From assembly GCA_036705565.1 (NCBI GenBank), contig JAUBUY010000015.1: a DNA stretch of 64,000 nucleotides, one strand, 5' to 3'. A program made the position numbers and the translations under genes. This document shows positions 1 through 8,679 of this stretch, in pieces. Numbering within the stretch: position 1 is the stretch's first letter; each line of letters starts with the position of its first letter. The notes under the pieces were generated by a model. It had not been told where the DNA came from. It was given only the letters and a program-made list of their open reading frames with translations, and ran no database searches. This stretch comes from Microcoleus sp036705565. GTDB taxonomy: Bacteria > Cyanobacteriota > Cyanobacteriia > Cyanobacteriales > Microcoleaceae.

Positions 1-273
1 GTCGGGTTCGCACCGGCAGAAATCCTGGCTCCAGATTTTGCAGGGCAGTTTCCAATCGAAGTGCTGCCGCTATTTTATGCGATGATGTACGGGGCAAATT
101 TAGGGGGAAATGGCAGTTTGATAGGAGCTTCTTCTAATATAGTGGCGGCGGGAATTTCCGAGCAGCACGGGCGCCGGATTTCTTTTCAAACTTTTCTGCG
201 TTACGGATTTCCTGTGATGGCGTTGCAATTGGTGGCTGCGGCTGTTTATGTAACTATTCGGTTTCTGATTTGA
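1..273 (+). CDS. Ion-transporter superfamily permease, C-terminal end (partial)
   Basis: The reading frame is open from the first base, so this is the 3' end of a gene that begins outside the window. The last ~90 residues contain GANLGGNGSLIGASSNIV, which resembles the conserved C-terminal half-repeat of the ArsB/NhaD/SLC13-type ion transporter superfamily. It is followed by a final hydrophobic helix ending in YVTIRFLI. These are multi-pass inner-membrane anion or Na+/H+ carriers. The substrate (citrate, arsenite, sulfate or Na+/H+) cannot be told from this fragment. A GAAGGAA-type simple repeat begins directly after the stop. Confidence 0.75.
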   Translation, partial: VGFAPAEILAPDFAGQFPIEVLPLFYAMMYGANLGGNGSLIGASSNIVAAGISEQHGRRISFQTFLRYGFPVMALQLVAAAVYVTIRFLI

Positions 274-312
274 AGGAAGAAGGAAGAGGGAAGAAGGAAG
301 AAGGAAGAAAAA
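274..312. repeat. Purine-rich simple repeat (GAAGGAA/GAGGGAA)n
   Basis: A run of GAAGGAA and GAGGGAA units follows the permease stop codon. A near-identical run lies at 12049-12093, so this is a dispersed simple repeat rather than part of a gene. Confidence 0.8.
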
Positions 313-554
313 TTGATTGGTAATACCAAAGTATCTAAAATCGCCAATAGCTACTCCTCAAGACATATTGACAAAATGAAATGCTAGTGCTAATTTTATT
401 GAAATTGGCTTAAAAAGTCAAGCCTAATCCAGCAGTGCGCGATCGAACCAAGCGTGTGGCTGGAGCGGAGGAACCAATTTTCGGGGCGAATCTCTACAGA
501 ATTAAAAAGCAAAGTTAAAAATTGCCAAATTTGAGTGTAATTTTTGATTTTGAA

Positions 555-660
555 AACTAAGGAGAAGGACATCTCTCAGTCCTAGCCCGTCAGCTAACTT
601 CGCAGGCATTGAGAAGAGACTGAAAAGCCAAATGTTCTGAAAAAGATTGTTTGGCTTCGT
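555..660 (+). ncRNA. Candidate structured leader RNA (yybP-ykoY/Mn-riboswitch-like, tentative)
   Basis: Between the permease end and the ABC permease gene lie several pairable segments. GGAC 567-570 pairs with GTCC 579-582, GCC 585-587 pairs with GGC 605-607, and AAGCCAAA 625-632 pairs with TTTGGCTT 650-657. The bracketing GGAGAAG (561-567) and GAGAAGAGAC (611-620), together with CCGTCAGCTAACTTCGC, resemble from memory the loops of cyanobacterial yybP-ykoY (manganese) aptamers. No covariance search was possible. The stable 8-bp hairpin at 625-657 could be the expression platform. The rest of the 274-723 gap shows no gene. Confidence 0.35.
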
Positions 661-723
661 CAGTGTCTCAGGTTGGTATTGTTCAAGATTCTTGTACCTG
701 CCCTGACTCTGAAGGAGTTTGAA

Positions 724-1572
724 ATGTTCATACAGCTTAATTTATCTGCGATCGTAGTTGCAGGAGTTGCAACGTGGAAGCGTGTAAAACCCGTTGTCAT
801 CCGAGATGCAGTTTTGTTACCTGCTGCGGGTTTTTTGGGAATTCTTTGCTTGTGGTGGATTGTTGCCAGCTTCAACAGCGATTTGATTCCCACTCCCTAT
901 CAGGCGTTAATCGCTAATTTAGATTACATATTGCATCCATTTTACCAGCGCGGGCCTGGAGATATAGGCATTGGCTGGCTGCTGCTAGCGAGTTTGCGGC
1001 GGGTGTTGGTGGGATTTTTGCTGGGTGCAGCAGTTGCGATTCCCGTGGGATTTCTCATCGGGATGTCTAAACCAGCAATGATGGCGCTCAATCCGCTGAT
1101 TCAAATCTTCAAACCGGTGTCGCCGCTAGCTTGGCTGCCCATAGCTTTATCGATTTTTAATTTAGCAGAGCCGTCGGCCATTTTTGTCATATTCATCACG
1201 TCTTTGTGGCCGACAATTATCAACACAGCTTTGGGAGTTTCTAACGTTTCCAAGGATTATCTGGATGTGGCGCAAGTTTTGGAAATGCCACGCTGGAGGC
1301 GAATTACCAAGATAATTTGGCCGGCGAGTTTGCCATACATTTTTACAGGTTTGCGGATTAGTTTGGGGATTGCTTGGCTGGTAATTGTAGCGGTGGAAAT
1401 GCTGACAGGCGGCGTGGGAATTGGCTTTTTTGTCTGGGATGAGTGGAGCCGTTTGAACCTGAGTTCGGTATTTTTAGCGGTGTTTGTAATTGGCTTAACT
1501 GGACTTTGGCTCGACGCTGCTGTTGACAAAGTTCAGGAATTAGTAACGCATCGATCGGTCATTAATCATTAG
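724..1572 (+). CDS. Nitrate/bicarbonate-type ABC transporter permease (NrtB/CmpB family)
   Basis: This is a 282-residue integral membrane protein of the NitT/TauT ABC importer class. Hydrophobic segments begin at about residue 28, and the cytoplasmic coupling (EAA) loop reads DVAQVLEMPRWRRITKIIWP, as in NrtB and CmpB. The start was set at the ATG at 724 because GAAGGAG (711-717) lies six bases upstream; a longer TTG-initiated reading (673) has no such site. It would form the membrane channel with the binding protein and ATPase that follow. The order permease, binding protein, ATPase differs from the usual nrtABCD/cmpABCD order, and there is no fused NrtC-type subunit. The substrate is not determinable from sequence. 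Confidence 0.88.
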   Translation: MFIQLNLSAIVVAGVATWKRVKPVVIRDAVLLPAAGFLGILCLWWIVASFNSDLIPTPYQALIANLDYILHPFYQRGPGDIGIGWLLLASLRRVLVGFLLGAAVAIPVGFLIGMSKPAMMALNPLIQIFKPVSPLAWLPIALSIFNLAEPSAIFVIFITSLWPTIINTALGVSNVSKDYLDVAQVLEMPRWRRITKIIWPASLPYIFTGLRISLGIAWLVIVAVEMLTGGVGIGFFVWDEWSRLNLSSVFLAVFVIGLTGLWLDAAVDKVQELVTHRSVINH

Positions 1573-1745
1573 CGATTAGTCAGTAGTCATCAGTCATTAG
1601 TCAGCAGCGAACAGTTAACTATCAACTGTCAACTGTAAGGTGCGTCGCTCATCGATGGTCGATTTTTGTTTGTGATGGTTGGTGGCGACGCACCCTACAA
1701 CTACAACTTCAAATCTAAAATCTAAAATCTAAAATCTAAAATTGT
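1573..1745. repeat. Intergenic repeats: AGTCATTAGTC runs, hairpin and (TCTAAAA)n heptamers
   Basis: Three repeat types fill this gap: AGTCAGTAGTCATCAGTCATT-like units, a hairpin with perfect 10-bp arms (GGTGCGTCGC 1639-1648 and GCGACGCACC 1685-1694), and a heptamer array of TCTAAAA units (about 1709-1741). The array ends five bases before the ATG of the binding-protein gene, so that gene has no visible Shine-Dalgarno sequence. Confidence 0.85.
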
Positions 1746-3176
1746 ATGAGTGACAAGTTTTCCAATGAATGGAAGCGCCGCGAGTTTTTGCAAGGAATGG
1801 GCTCGGCGGTGGCGGGAGTGGCTTTATCTGGTTGTGGAATTAGCGCGGATCGATCGGCAAAAGGACTCACAGAAGAAGCCTCAGCCGTAAAGCAGGTTGT
1901 CGATTCCCGAACCTTAGAAAAACCAAATTTAACCGTAGGATACGTGCCGGTTAACGATTGTGCACCATTTGCGATCGCCTGGAAAAAAGGTTTTTTCCGC
2001 AAATACGGTTTAAACGTCCAACTCAACCGCGAAGCAAGCTGGGCAACCTCCCGCGATGGCCTAATCTTCGGCCGCCTCGACGCCTCCCCAGTCGTATCCG
2101 GCGCGGTCACAAACGCCCGAATTGGCGCAGAAGGAGCGCGGCACGCACCCCTGTGCGCGGCAATGACAATTCACCGCCACGGCAACGCCATGACGATGAA
2201 CAAAGCTATGTGGGATTTCGGTTTGCGCCCGTGGCACGAATACAACGGCAATTTGGAAGAATTTGGCAAACAATTTCGAGCCTTTTTTGACAGTCAGCCA
2301 CCAGAAAACAGGGTTTGGGCAGTTGTTCTGAGTTCTTCGATTTACGAATACTTTGTCCGCTACATATCGGCGGCTGCGGGTGTGAATCCGTTGAAAGAAT
2401 TTCGGGTAATTATTGTGCCGCCACCGCAGATGGTAACTAATATCAGGATTGGCGCCATGCAGGCTTACATGGTGGCCGAACCTTGGAACACGCGGGCAAT
2501 TCAAGGCAATTTGGGAGTGGGTTTTACCTTCGTGCAAGGCAAGGAAGTTTGGCTGGGGCATCCCGATCGCCTTTTGGGAGTAATGGAATCATTCATTGAG
2601 GAAAATCCGAAGACTTATTACTCGCTGGTTAAGGCAATGGTGGAAGCTTGTCAGTATTGCAGCAAGCCGGAAAATCGCAGTGAAATAGCGGCGCTGCTGA
2701 CTGAGCGATCGTTTACGGGGGCGAAACCGAAACAAGGGGCGATCGACAAATTTACGCGACCGGCAATAGTTGGCGACTACAACTATGGAGGGTTTGACGA
2801 AAAAGACCGCACCATACAATCGTCCGATGCAACTATTTTCTATGACATTCCTAAGAATTTGCCTCAAATACCGGGAAATCATTCAACATTTATGTGGCAG
2901 TCTCAAAGTATTTGGTTGATGACTCAAGCCGCTCGCTGGGGACAGATTAAAGAAGTGCCGAAAAATGCTGAGGAATTAGCTAAAAAAGCTTGGAGAACCG
3001 ACCTTTACCGCCAGATTGTTGCGGAAATGGGGATCGATTGTCCGAAGGAGGATTACCAAGTGGAACCTGCAGAACTTTTTATTGATAAACAGGCATTCGA
3101 TCCAAGCGATCCGGTGGGTTATTTGAATAGTTTTGAAATTCGAGCCAACCGCCCTCAGTCTTTTTTTCAGTCTTAA
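1746..3176 (+). CDS. Nitrate/bicarbonate-type ABC substrate-binding lipoprotein (NrtA/CmpA family)
   Basis: This 476-residue periplasmic solute receptor has a twin-arginine-like RREFLQG at residues 11-17 and a lipobox LSGC with Cys30, so it is probably a Tat-exported lipoprotein. The mature domain starts with a beta strand, NLTVGYVPVNDCAPFAIAW. It carries family landmarks: GLNVQLNREASWATSRDGL, IVPPPQMVTNIRIGAMQAY, VAEPWNTRAIQ, and a C-terminal AFDPSDPVGYL. The middle (HAPLCAAMTIHRHGNAMTMNKAM) departs from my recollection of NrtA at the ligand-facing segment, so the ligand may be neither nitrate nor bicarbonate. The gene lies between the permease and the ATPase. Its start abuts a heptamer repeat array and lacks a clear ribosome site. 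Confidence 0.85.
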   Translation: MSDKFSNEWKRREFLQGMGSAVAGVALSGCGISADRSAKGLTEEASAVKQVVDSRTLEKPNLTVGYVPVNDCAPFAIAWKKGFFRKYGLNVQLNREASWATSRDGLIFGRLDASPVVSGAVTNARIGAEGARHAPLCAAMTIHRHGNAMTMNKAMWDFGLRPWHEYNGNLEEFGKQFRAFFDSQPPENRVWAVVLSSSIYEYFVRYISAAAGVNPLKEFRVIIVPPPQMVTNIRIGAMQAYMVAEPWNTRAIQGNLGVGFTFVQGKEVWLGHPDRLLGVMESFIEENPKTYYSLVKAMVEACQYCSKPENRSEIAALLTERSFTGAKPKQGAIDKFTRPAIVGDYNYGGFDEKDRTIQSSDATIFYDIPKNLPQIPGNHSTFMWQSQSIWLMTQAARWGQIKEVPKNAEELAKKAWRTDLYRQIVAEMGIDCPKEDYQVEPAELFIDKQAFDPSDPVGYLNSFEIRANRPQSFFQS

Positions 3177-3329
3177 TGTTTGAGATGTTGCCTTTTCCCT
3201 CATGTCCCGCCAGGGAATAAATTCCCTGGCTAATAGAAGACAGTCGGTTGAAACCGACTGCCCAATTTGAGGATTTAGGCAATAGCCAGAAAAGTCAATT
3301 AACACTTTACTATTTTTGAGGAGAATACC
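3177..3329. repeat. Palindromic intergenic repeats (CCAGGGAATAAATTCCCTGG and AGTCGGTTGAAACCGACT)
   Basis: Two short hairpins lie between the binding-protein gene and the ATPase gene: CCAGGGAATAAATTCCCTGG around 3209-3228 and CAGTCGGTTGAAACCGACTG at 3241-3260. The same family, with an ATTCATTCCCTGGCGG variant, occurs at 53090-53215. GAGGAG near 3318 then serves the GTG start at 3330. Confidence 0.75.
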
Positions 3330-4169
3330 GTGAGTCAATACACATCTACTTCTACCAGTACCAAAAATTCCGTCAAAAGCGATCGTCTATTTCTGGAAAT
3401 AGAGAATTTGTTCAAGTCTTACAAAAATGGTGACGGTACAGAATTTAGCGTTCTCGAAAATATCAATTTAAGTATTGGAGAAAACGAATTTATTTCGGTA
3501 ATCGGTCACTCTGGGTGTGGCAAATCAACGCTGCTAAAAATAGTGGCTGGTTTGGAAAAACAGAGCGGGGGAATGGTGACTCTGGAAGGAAAAGAAATTC
3601 GCAAACCTGGAGCCGATCGCATGATGGTATTTCAGCACTACGGATTGCTGCCTTGGCTGACGGTGCGGGAAAATATTCGGCTGGCAGTTGATGAAGTTTT
3701 GCAAAGTCTTAGCCGCCCCCAGAAGATTAGTCTTGTCAACGAACACCTAGCAATGGTAAACTTAACATCGGCAGCCGATAAATATCCAGACGAAATTTCA
3801 GGGGGCATGAAACAGCGGGTTGGGATTGCGCGAGCTTTGGCGATTCGACCCAAAATGTTATTAATGGACGAACCCTTTGGAGCGCTGGATGCTCTGACTC
3901 GTGGCAAGTTGCAGAAACAGGTGCTGGATATCTGGGAAAATCACAGACAAGCTGCAATGATGATTACTCACGATGTGGATGAAGCTATCTATATGTCCGA
4001 TCGCATTGTGCTGATGACAAACGGCCCGGCTGCGACGATAGGTGAAATTTTGTCAGTGCCGTTTGCGCGCCCGCGCGATCGCCAAGAGTTGCGGGAATCC
4101 CAGGAGTATTACGAACTCCGCAACTATGCTTTGAATTTTCTCGATCGCTACTTTACCCAAGACGAATAA
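3330..4169 (+). CDS. Nitrate-type ABC transporter ATPase (NrtD/CmpD family)
   Basis: This 279-residue nucleotide-binding subunit hydrolyses ATP at the cytoplasmic face of the importer. Visible motifs are Walker A GHSGCGKST (around residue 59), a Q-loop FQHYGLLPW, signature SGGMKQRVGIARAL, Walker B MLLMDEPFGALD and the H-loop ITHDVDEA. All catalytic residues are present. It starts with GTG at 3330, preceded by GAGGAG. The length fits NrtD (single ATPase domain) and not NrtC, which carries a fused regulatory binding domain. It is the third gene of the transporter set. Confidence 0.92.
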   Translation: MSQYTSTSTSTKNSVKSDRLFLEIENLFKSYKNGDGTEFSVLENINLSIGENEFISVIGHSGCGKSTLLKIVAGLEKQSGGMVTLEGKEIRKPGADRMMVFQHYGLLPWLTVRENIRLAVDEVLQSLSRPQKISLVNEHLAMVNLTSAADKYPDEISGGMKQRVGIARALAIRPKMLLMDEPFGALDALTRGKLQKQVLDIWENHRQAAMMITHDVDEAIYMSDRIVLMTNGPAATIGEILSVPFARPRDRQELRESQEYYELRNYALNFLDRYFTQDE

Positions 4170-4215
4170 CGCCCGACGAACAGAGAAAACAATTCACTTA
4201 ATAGAGGTCAAGCCT

Positions 4216-5001
4216 GTGAATCTCAAAACAATGTTAGCGCGTTTTGAAAGTGCATTGGGATACCAAAATTTAGCAGAAGAAATGGTATTGCTGCCGGAGC
4301 CAAAAGTGCAAGGTTCTAAGAAATCAAAAGTTACAAAACAGGCAAAAAGTATCAATTTCATTGTCGGTTACAACAGTTCTGCTCAAAGTCAAATAGCTCT
4401 GGATATTACCCTTTGGATGGCGCATCAAACTCGTTTAGTAACAACTAAAGAAGTCACGGTTCAAGTAGTCTACGTGATCGACGAAGCGCCAAAAGGTTAC
4501 GGCGAAAATAGTTGCAAATTTGCTGTGGCAAATGCCTTGGCTGCACAGCAGAAAGTGTCTAATTTAGAGGAAACATTCGCCCTTAATTGTGCAGCCCCTG
4601 CGATCGCTTTACCAACCAAAATTCAATCGGTATCCCAGCCAAAAACCTGGCTCGATCCGCATTATTTCCAAGCAATTTATGGTCAAAATAATGAGTACGA
4701 GGTAGCAGATAAGTTGCTGTGGCAAGCGCGCTGTTTGGCTGAGGAATGGCGCGGTTTATTCAAAGCTCATTTACGCATCGGGCGGGTTGCTACAGAACTG
4801 AGAAATGTGGTGGAATTAGAAGCAGCAAATTTACTCTTCTTGGGCTGCGATTCTGGCAACCACCCGCTGGTTAAGGAACTAGGCAATAATTTTCCGTGCT
4901 GCGTGCTCGGTATTCCTTCGGCACTCAGCTATCAGATGGATGTTCAGCCTGAAGAAAGTTTGAGCAAGTTACAGTTGGCGACAACTATACCTGCACGTTA
5001 A
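4216..5001 (+). CDS. Universal stress protein (UspA)-like protein
   Basis: This 261-residue soluble protein has an alpha/beta fold pattern typical of UspA. There is a first strand with NFIVGYNSSAQSQIALDIT near residue 48 and a last strand with ANLLFLGCDSGNHPLVKEL followed by CCVLGIP. A ~45-residue charged N-terminal extension precedes the domain, and a ~60-residue insert sits in the middle. The GTG start at 4216 follows AGAGGT. It lies 46 bases behind the ATPase and before two terminators, so it is probably the last gene of the transporter operon. A regulatory or nucleotide-sensing role beside the transporter is inference. Confidence 0.65.
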   Translation: MNLKTMLARFESALGYQNLAEEMVLLPEPKVQGSKKSKVTKQAKSINFIVGYNSSAQSQIALDITLWMAHQTRLVTTKEVTVQVVYVIDEAPKGYGENSCKFAVANALAAQQKVSNLEETFALNCAAPAIALPTKIQSVSQPKTWLDPHYFQAIYGQNNEYEVADKLLWQARCLAEEWRGLFKAHLRIGRVATELRNVVELEAANLLFLGCDSGNHPLVKELGNNFPCCVLGIPSALSYQMDVQPEESLSKLQLATTIPAR

Positions 5002-5038
5002 ACTTGTTCACTCGTTGGGCCAGAATCTAAATATGTAA

Positions 5039-5059
5039 GGTGCAGCGCACCCTTTTTTT
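5039..5059 (+). terminator. Rho-independent terminator of the ABC/Usp operon
   Basis: GGTGC-AGC-GCACC is followed by C and then seven T, 37 bases after the Usp-like stop codon. Confidence 0.65.
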
Positions 5060-5108
5060 GCGTAAATTCTGTATCGTTCAAAAATTAAAAATGGTTTCCT
5101 CCCTCGAA

Positions 5109-5140
5109 GTCCTAATTATGACACAATTAGGACTTTTTTT
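5109..5140 (+). terminator. Second rho-independent terminator
   Basis: Perfect 10-bp stem AGTCCTAATT (5109-5118) / AATTAGGACT (5125-5134) with a six-base loop and a run of seven T. It backs up the terminator at 5039 and separates the operon from the minus-strand gene that follows. Confidence 0.85.
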
Positions 5141-5186
5141 GATGGTGGAGAATTTTAAAGTTATCGTCAAGGAAAATTATCGGCAC

Positions 5187-5405
5187 TTATCTGATCATAG
5201 ACAGTTCGTTAACTAATTTTATCCTTCCCCGGCACACAGAGCGCAGCAGCCGATCGATCGAGCGTTTGTCTTCCTCAGTCAAATTTTCGTCAAAAATAGC
5301 AGCCATCAAACCGTACCTATCGGCTAGAGTAATGTAGCCATTTTGATTCACTTCGGCAAACAGCTCGCCCAAAGCAGATGGAATCAGGTGGACAGGAGTT
5401 TGCAT
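5187..5405 (-). CDS. Small conserved cyanobacterial protein of unknown function
   Basis: A 72-residue acidic, all-helical-looking protein. The pattern GYITLADRYGLMAAIFDENLTEEDKRSIDRLLR, quoted here in parts (GYITLADRYGLMAA, ENLTEEDKRSIDRLLR), is one I recognise as recurring in many filamentous cyanobacteria without a known role. The start is set at the ATG at 5405; a longer upstream reading runs into HIP1-rich, non-protein-like sequence. No membrane segment, signal peptide or Cys motif is visible. It is a single-gene unit convergent with the ABC operon. Confidence 0.6.
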   Translation of the reverse strand: MQTPVHLIPSALGELFAEVNQNGYITLADRYGLMAAIFDENLTEEDKRSIDRLLRSVCRGRIKLVNELSMIR

Positions 5406-5641
5406 AGTAATTGACTCTCTCACTCGACGATCGCGCGATCGGGCGTTTCTGCGGCAACCAAAGGCGATCGCACTATAAAAATTTATAGCTGTATTGCCTT
5501 TAAATGTGTGACAATAAACAGCAAAATTTGTGATAGTAAACAGCAAAATTTGTGAAGTAAATCACATTAAAAATTGGCGGATTATGCTAAGATTGCAGTT
5601 GCCGTTGAGCGAAGACATAGCAACTGCAAACTTAATTTTTT

Positions 5642-7603
5642 CTAAAGATTGAAAATCACCACTTCCTCCACAGGTTCAGCTAACTCAAACTTAAACACCC
5701 GCGAATAGAAATAGAATTCGCCGTCAAGAGTTCTTTTGATATTTTCAGCGCGGCGAAAACCGTGCTGTTCCCCTTCATAAGCAACATAAGCAACCGGCAA
5801 ACCTTTAGCTTTCAATATGTCTACCATCATTTCCGCTTGATTGGGCGGAACCACTTTATCTTCTAATCCTTGAAAAAAGATAACGGGACAAGATAAACGT
5901 TCGGCGGAATGAATCGGCGAACGAGCTACATACAAATCTTTTCTTTCAGGATAAGGCCCGATTAATCCATCCAGATAGCGCGCTTCAAACTTGTGAGTAT
6001 CCGTTGCCAAAGCTTCCACATCGCTAACTCCATAATAGCTCGCACCGGCCTTAAACACATCGCGGAAAGTAAGAGCGCACAGAGTGGTGTACCCCCCTGC
6101 ACTGCCTCCGGCGATCGCCATTCTTTCGCCATCAACTAAACCTTTTTGAGCTAAATATTTAGCACCGTTAGCGCAGTCATCAACATCGACAATTCCCCAA
6201 CTATCTTGCAGTCTTTTTCTGTATTCTCGGCCGTAACCAGTGCTGCCGCCGTAATTAACATCGAGCACGGCAAAACCGCGACTCGTCCAATATTGAATTT
6301 TCAAATTCATGCTACTAGAAGTAGCAGCAGTTGGGCCCCCGTGACTTTTCACAACAAGCGGCGGTTTTTCACCCGCAGGTGCTGCAAAATCTTGATTTTT
6401 CGGGGGATAGAAGAAACCGAAAGCAGTCAAATTGTTTTCCGTGGGAAATTCGATAGGTTCCGGTACAGAAAGATAACCAGAGTTGATGCTTAAATCGCTC
6501 GATTTTCGCAGAACTTCTAGTTGACTTGTTGCTAAATTTAATTGTACAATAGCACTAGATTCTGTCGGCGAAGCTGCCAGAAAAACCACATTTTCTTCCC
6601 GCGCTTTGACGGAGGAAATATCAGTGTAAGGCGTGTCAATTGTTGTCAAATGCTTTGTCGTTAAATCAAGACTCGCTAAATACCACAGGCCTTGCTGAGT
6701 GTAGGTGCAAATAATTTTGCTTTCCGAGACAACGGCATAAGTAGACATTCCAAAAACCCACTGAGGAAGTCCGAATTCAGCCGCCATTTCGCACAAGCTG
6801 GTTTCTATCTCTGCTTCCCCCCTTACCAAGGGGGGATTGAGGGGGGTTCTAGATTGCCAGCGGTAGAAATTCCACCAGTTAGACTTGTCAGAAACAAAAT
6901 ACAAAACTCCATCGGGCGACCATTCCGGTTGAAAAATCGACTCCTCAACCCCGCCAGCAACCAAGTATTTTTCACCTAAAGAACCGTCAGCCTTAATTTC
7001 TGCCACCCACAATTCTGTGCCATCCCACGGCATATTTGGGTGGTTCCAACAAATCCAGGAAAGTTGAGAACCGTCTGGACTTAAACGAGGGGAAGCATAA
7101 AAATCCTTGCCCTGAGTTAAGATTTGAATATCTTCGCCGTTATCTAAATTAATGCTAACAATAGTATTGACAGGTTCCCCCTCACCCGCATGGTCTTCGC
7201 GCACGCAAATCAGGCGATTTCGTTGCTTGTCAACTATCGCATCTGCATAGCGACAATTAGCAGCAGGAGTCAGAGGTTCGGGTTGAGAATTTAATGTTTG
7301 AACATAAATACGTTGGTCAGCAAAATGAGAAAAATAGACAACACCGCCAGCAACGGCAAAAGCAGCGCCGCCGTATTCGTGAACCCGAGTGCGAACATTA
7401 AAAGGATGCGGTGTCACGTCGCTAATTGTACCATCAGGAGTGCGCCGCACGAGGACGCTTCGCCCCGCTTCCGAAGGTCTTCCCTCAACCCAGTAAATAT
7501 CATCGCCGTCAATAGCAATTTGTCCGAGTCCGACAGTTCCAGAAACAATTAAATCCGAAGAAATAGGTGATTTCCAAGAGCCGTAAGGTGATACTGTGGT
7601 CAT
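5642..7603 (-). CDS. S9 family prolyl-oligopeptidase-like serine peptidase
   Basis: This 653-residue enzyme has an N-terminal beta-propeller (roughly residues 20-370) with WD40-like SPDG blades and a C-terminal alpha/beta-hydrolase domain. The catalytic residues are visible: Ser501 in GGSAGGY, Asp582 in GLEDKVVPP and His614 in EGEQHGF. NYGGSTGYGREYR is typical of S9 acylaminoacyl/dipeptidyl peptidases. No signal peptide is present with the ATG at 7603 (MTTVSPYG), so it is probably cytoplasmic. Residues 253-262 (TPLNPPLVRG) are a translated palindromic repeat on the propeller surface. It is divergent from the nucleoside hydrolase gene across 79 bases. Confidence 0.9.
   Translation of the reverse strand: MTTVSPYGSWKSPISSDLIVSGTVGLGQIAIDGDDIYWVEGRPSEAGRSVLVRRTPDGTISDVTPHPFNVRTRVHEYGGAAFAVAGGVVYFSHFADQRIYVQTLNSQPEPLTPAANCRYADAIVDKQRNRLICVREDHAGEGEPVNTIVSINLDNGEDIQILTQGKDFYASPRLSPDGSQLSWICWNHPNMPWDGTELWVAEIKADGSLGEKYLVAGGVEESIFQPEWSPDGVLYFVSDKSNWWNFYRWQSRTPLNPPLVRGEAEIETSLCEMAAEFGLPQWVFGMSTYAVVSESKIICTYTQQGLWYLASLDLTTKHLTTIDTPYTDISSVKAREENVVFLAASPTESSAIVQLNLATSQLEVLRKSSDLSINSGYLSVPEPIEFPTENNLTAFGFFYPPKNQDFAAPAGEKPPLVVKSHGGPTAATSSSMNLKIQYWTSRGFAVLDVNYGGSTGYGREYRKRLQDSWGIVDVDDCANGAKYLAQKGLVDGERMAIAGGSAGGYTTLCALTFRDVFKAGASYYGVSDVEALATDTHKFEARYLDGLIGPYPERKDLYVARSPIHSAERLSCPVIFFQGLEDKVVPPNQAEMMVDILKAKGLPVAYVAYEGEQHGFRRAENIKRTLDGEFYFYSRVFKFELAEPVEEVVIFNL
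6822..6852. repeat. Palindromic repeat translated inside the S9 peptidase gene
   Basis: CCCCCCTTACCAAGGGGGG followed by ATTGAGGGGGG is the dispersed cyanobacterial palindrome that encodes PPLVRG/PLNPP. It keeps the peptidase frame. Related copies lie in thrB (20565-20891) and at 61618-61700. Confidence 0.8.
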
Positions 7604-7682
7604 ATAGTTAAGGCCGTTGTGTTTCTCGCACAAAAAAAATAATATTTGTAGTTTACAGTAATTCAGTGACCGGGGAAGCAAA

Positions 7683-8606
7683 ATGTCTAAAAAACTCGTA
7701 CTAATGGATCACGACGGTGCAGTTGACGACTATCTCTCAGTCGTGTTGCTGATGACAATGGAGGAAGTCGAAACTCTGGGAGTAATTGTAACTCCTGCGG
7801 ACTGCTACATTCAACCGGCGGTGAGTGCAACGCGCAAAATCCTTGATTTGATGGGGCGTTCAGAAGTTCCGGTGGCGGCGAGTACGGTGCGGGGACTCAA
7901 CCCATTTCCGGCGTTATTTCGGCGAGATTCCTTTGCAGTCGATCGACTTCCCATTCTAAATGAAAAAGGAACCATTGACACGCCGTTAATATCAGAACCC
8001 GGACAAAACTTTATGGTGCGAGTTTTGCAAGATGCAGCCGTACCAGTCACATTAATGGTAACGGGGCCGTTAACAACAGTAGCGCAAGCTTTAGATATCG
8101 CGCCAGAAATTGAAAGCAAAATTCAAGAAATTGTCTGGATGGGAGGCGCCCTCAATGTTATCGGCAATGTTAGCAAAGATATGGAACCCGGACAAGATAT
8201 GTCGGCGGAATGGAATGCTTACTGGGACCCGATAGCAATCGAGAGAATTTGGCAAACCCAAATTCCCGTTGTCATGTGTCCTTTAGATATCACCAATAAT
8301 GTACCGCTAACTGTAGAATTTTCCAATCTCTTAGCAAAACAGCGCAAATATCCAATTTCCGACTTAGCAGGACAGTGTTATGCCCTAGCAATATCTCAAG
8401 ATTACTATTTTTGGGACATTTTGGCAACCGCTTATTTAGCGCATCCCGAATTTTACCAACTGCGAGAATGGGAAACAGAAATTGTGACCGAAGGCATCAG
8501 CCAAGGACGCACACAAGTTAAAAAAGGAGGACGAAAAATTCAAGCAATGGATAAAGTAGACACAGCCAAATTTTACAAATACATATTACAACAGTGGGCG
8601 CGGTAA
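7683..8606 (+). CDS. Nucleoside hydrolase (IunH/RihA family)
   Basis: This 307-residue enzyme hydrolyses the N-glycosidic bond of ribonucleosides in salvage or degradation. The Ca2+-binding N-terminal signature is MDHDGAVDD (residues 8-16, the DxDxxxDD motif). LMVTGPLTTVAQAL and VWMGGALNVIGNV are also family blocks. DISWDILATAYL-type residues near the C-terminus appear as FWDILATAYLAHPE, where Asp completes the metal site. It starts at the ATG at 7683 behind GGGGAAG. Substrate preference (purine or pyrimidine) cannot be read from the sequence. It is divergent from the S9 peptidase. Confidence 0.88.
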   Translation: MSKKLVLMDHDGAVDDYLSVVLLMTMEEVETLGVIVTPADCYIQPAVSATRKILDLMGRSEVPVAASTVRGLNPFPALFRRDSFAVDRLPILNEKGTIDTPLISEPGQNFMVRVLQDAAVPVTLMVTGPLTTVAQALDIAPEIESKIQEIVWMGGALNVIGNVSKDMEPGQDMSAEWNAYWDPIAIERIWQTQIPVVMCPLDITNNVPLTVEFSNLLAKQRKYPISDLAGQCYALAISQDYYFWDILATAYLAHPEFYQLREWETEIVTEGISQGRTQVKKGGRKIQAMDKVDTAKFYKYILQQWAR

Positions 8607-8679
8607 AAATCCCAATCTCTGCTAGAAGCGAGCAAAATCTCCGTACAAACCCCCCCAGACACAAATATTCACATCCTCT

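Noticed and set aside
555..660. Guanidine-I (ykkC) riboswitch, expected before some NitT/TauT-type transporters
   Set aside because: The conserved ACTGGTCCGAGAG and AAGCCCGGGAGA-type segments are not there.
1709..1741. Heptamer runs as CRISPR or origin iterons
   Set aside because: Seven-base units in direct contact without spacers; they recur in many gaps and have no dnaA or replication gene nearby.
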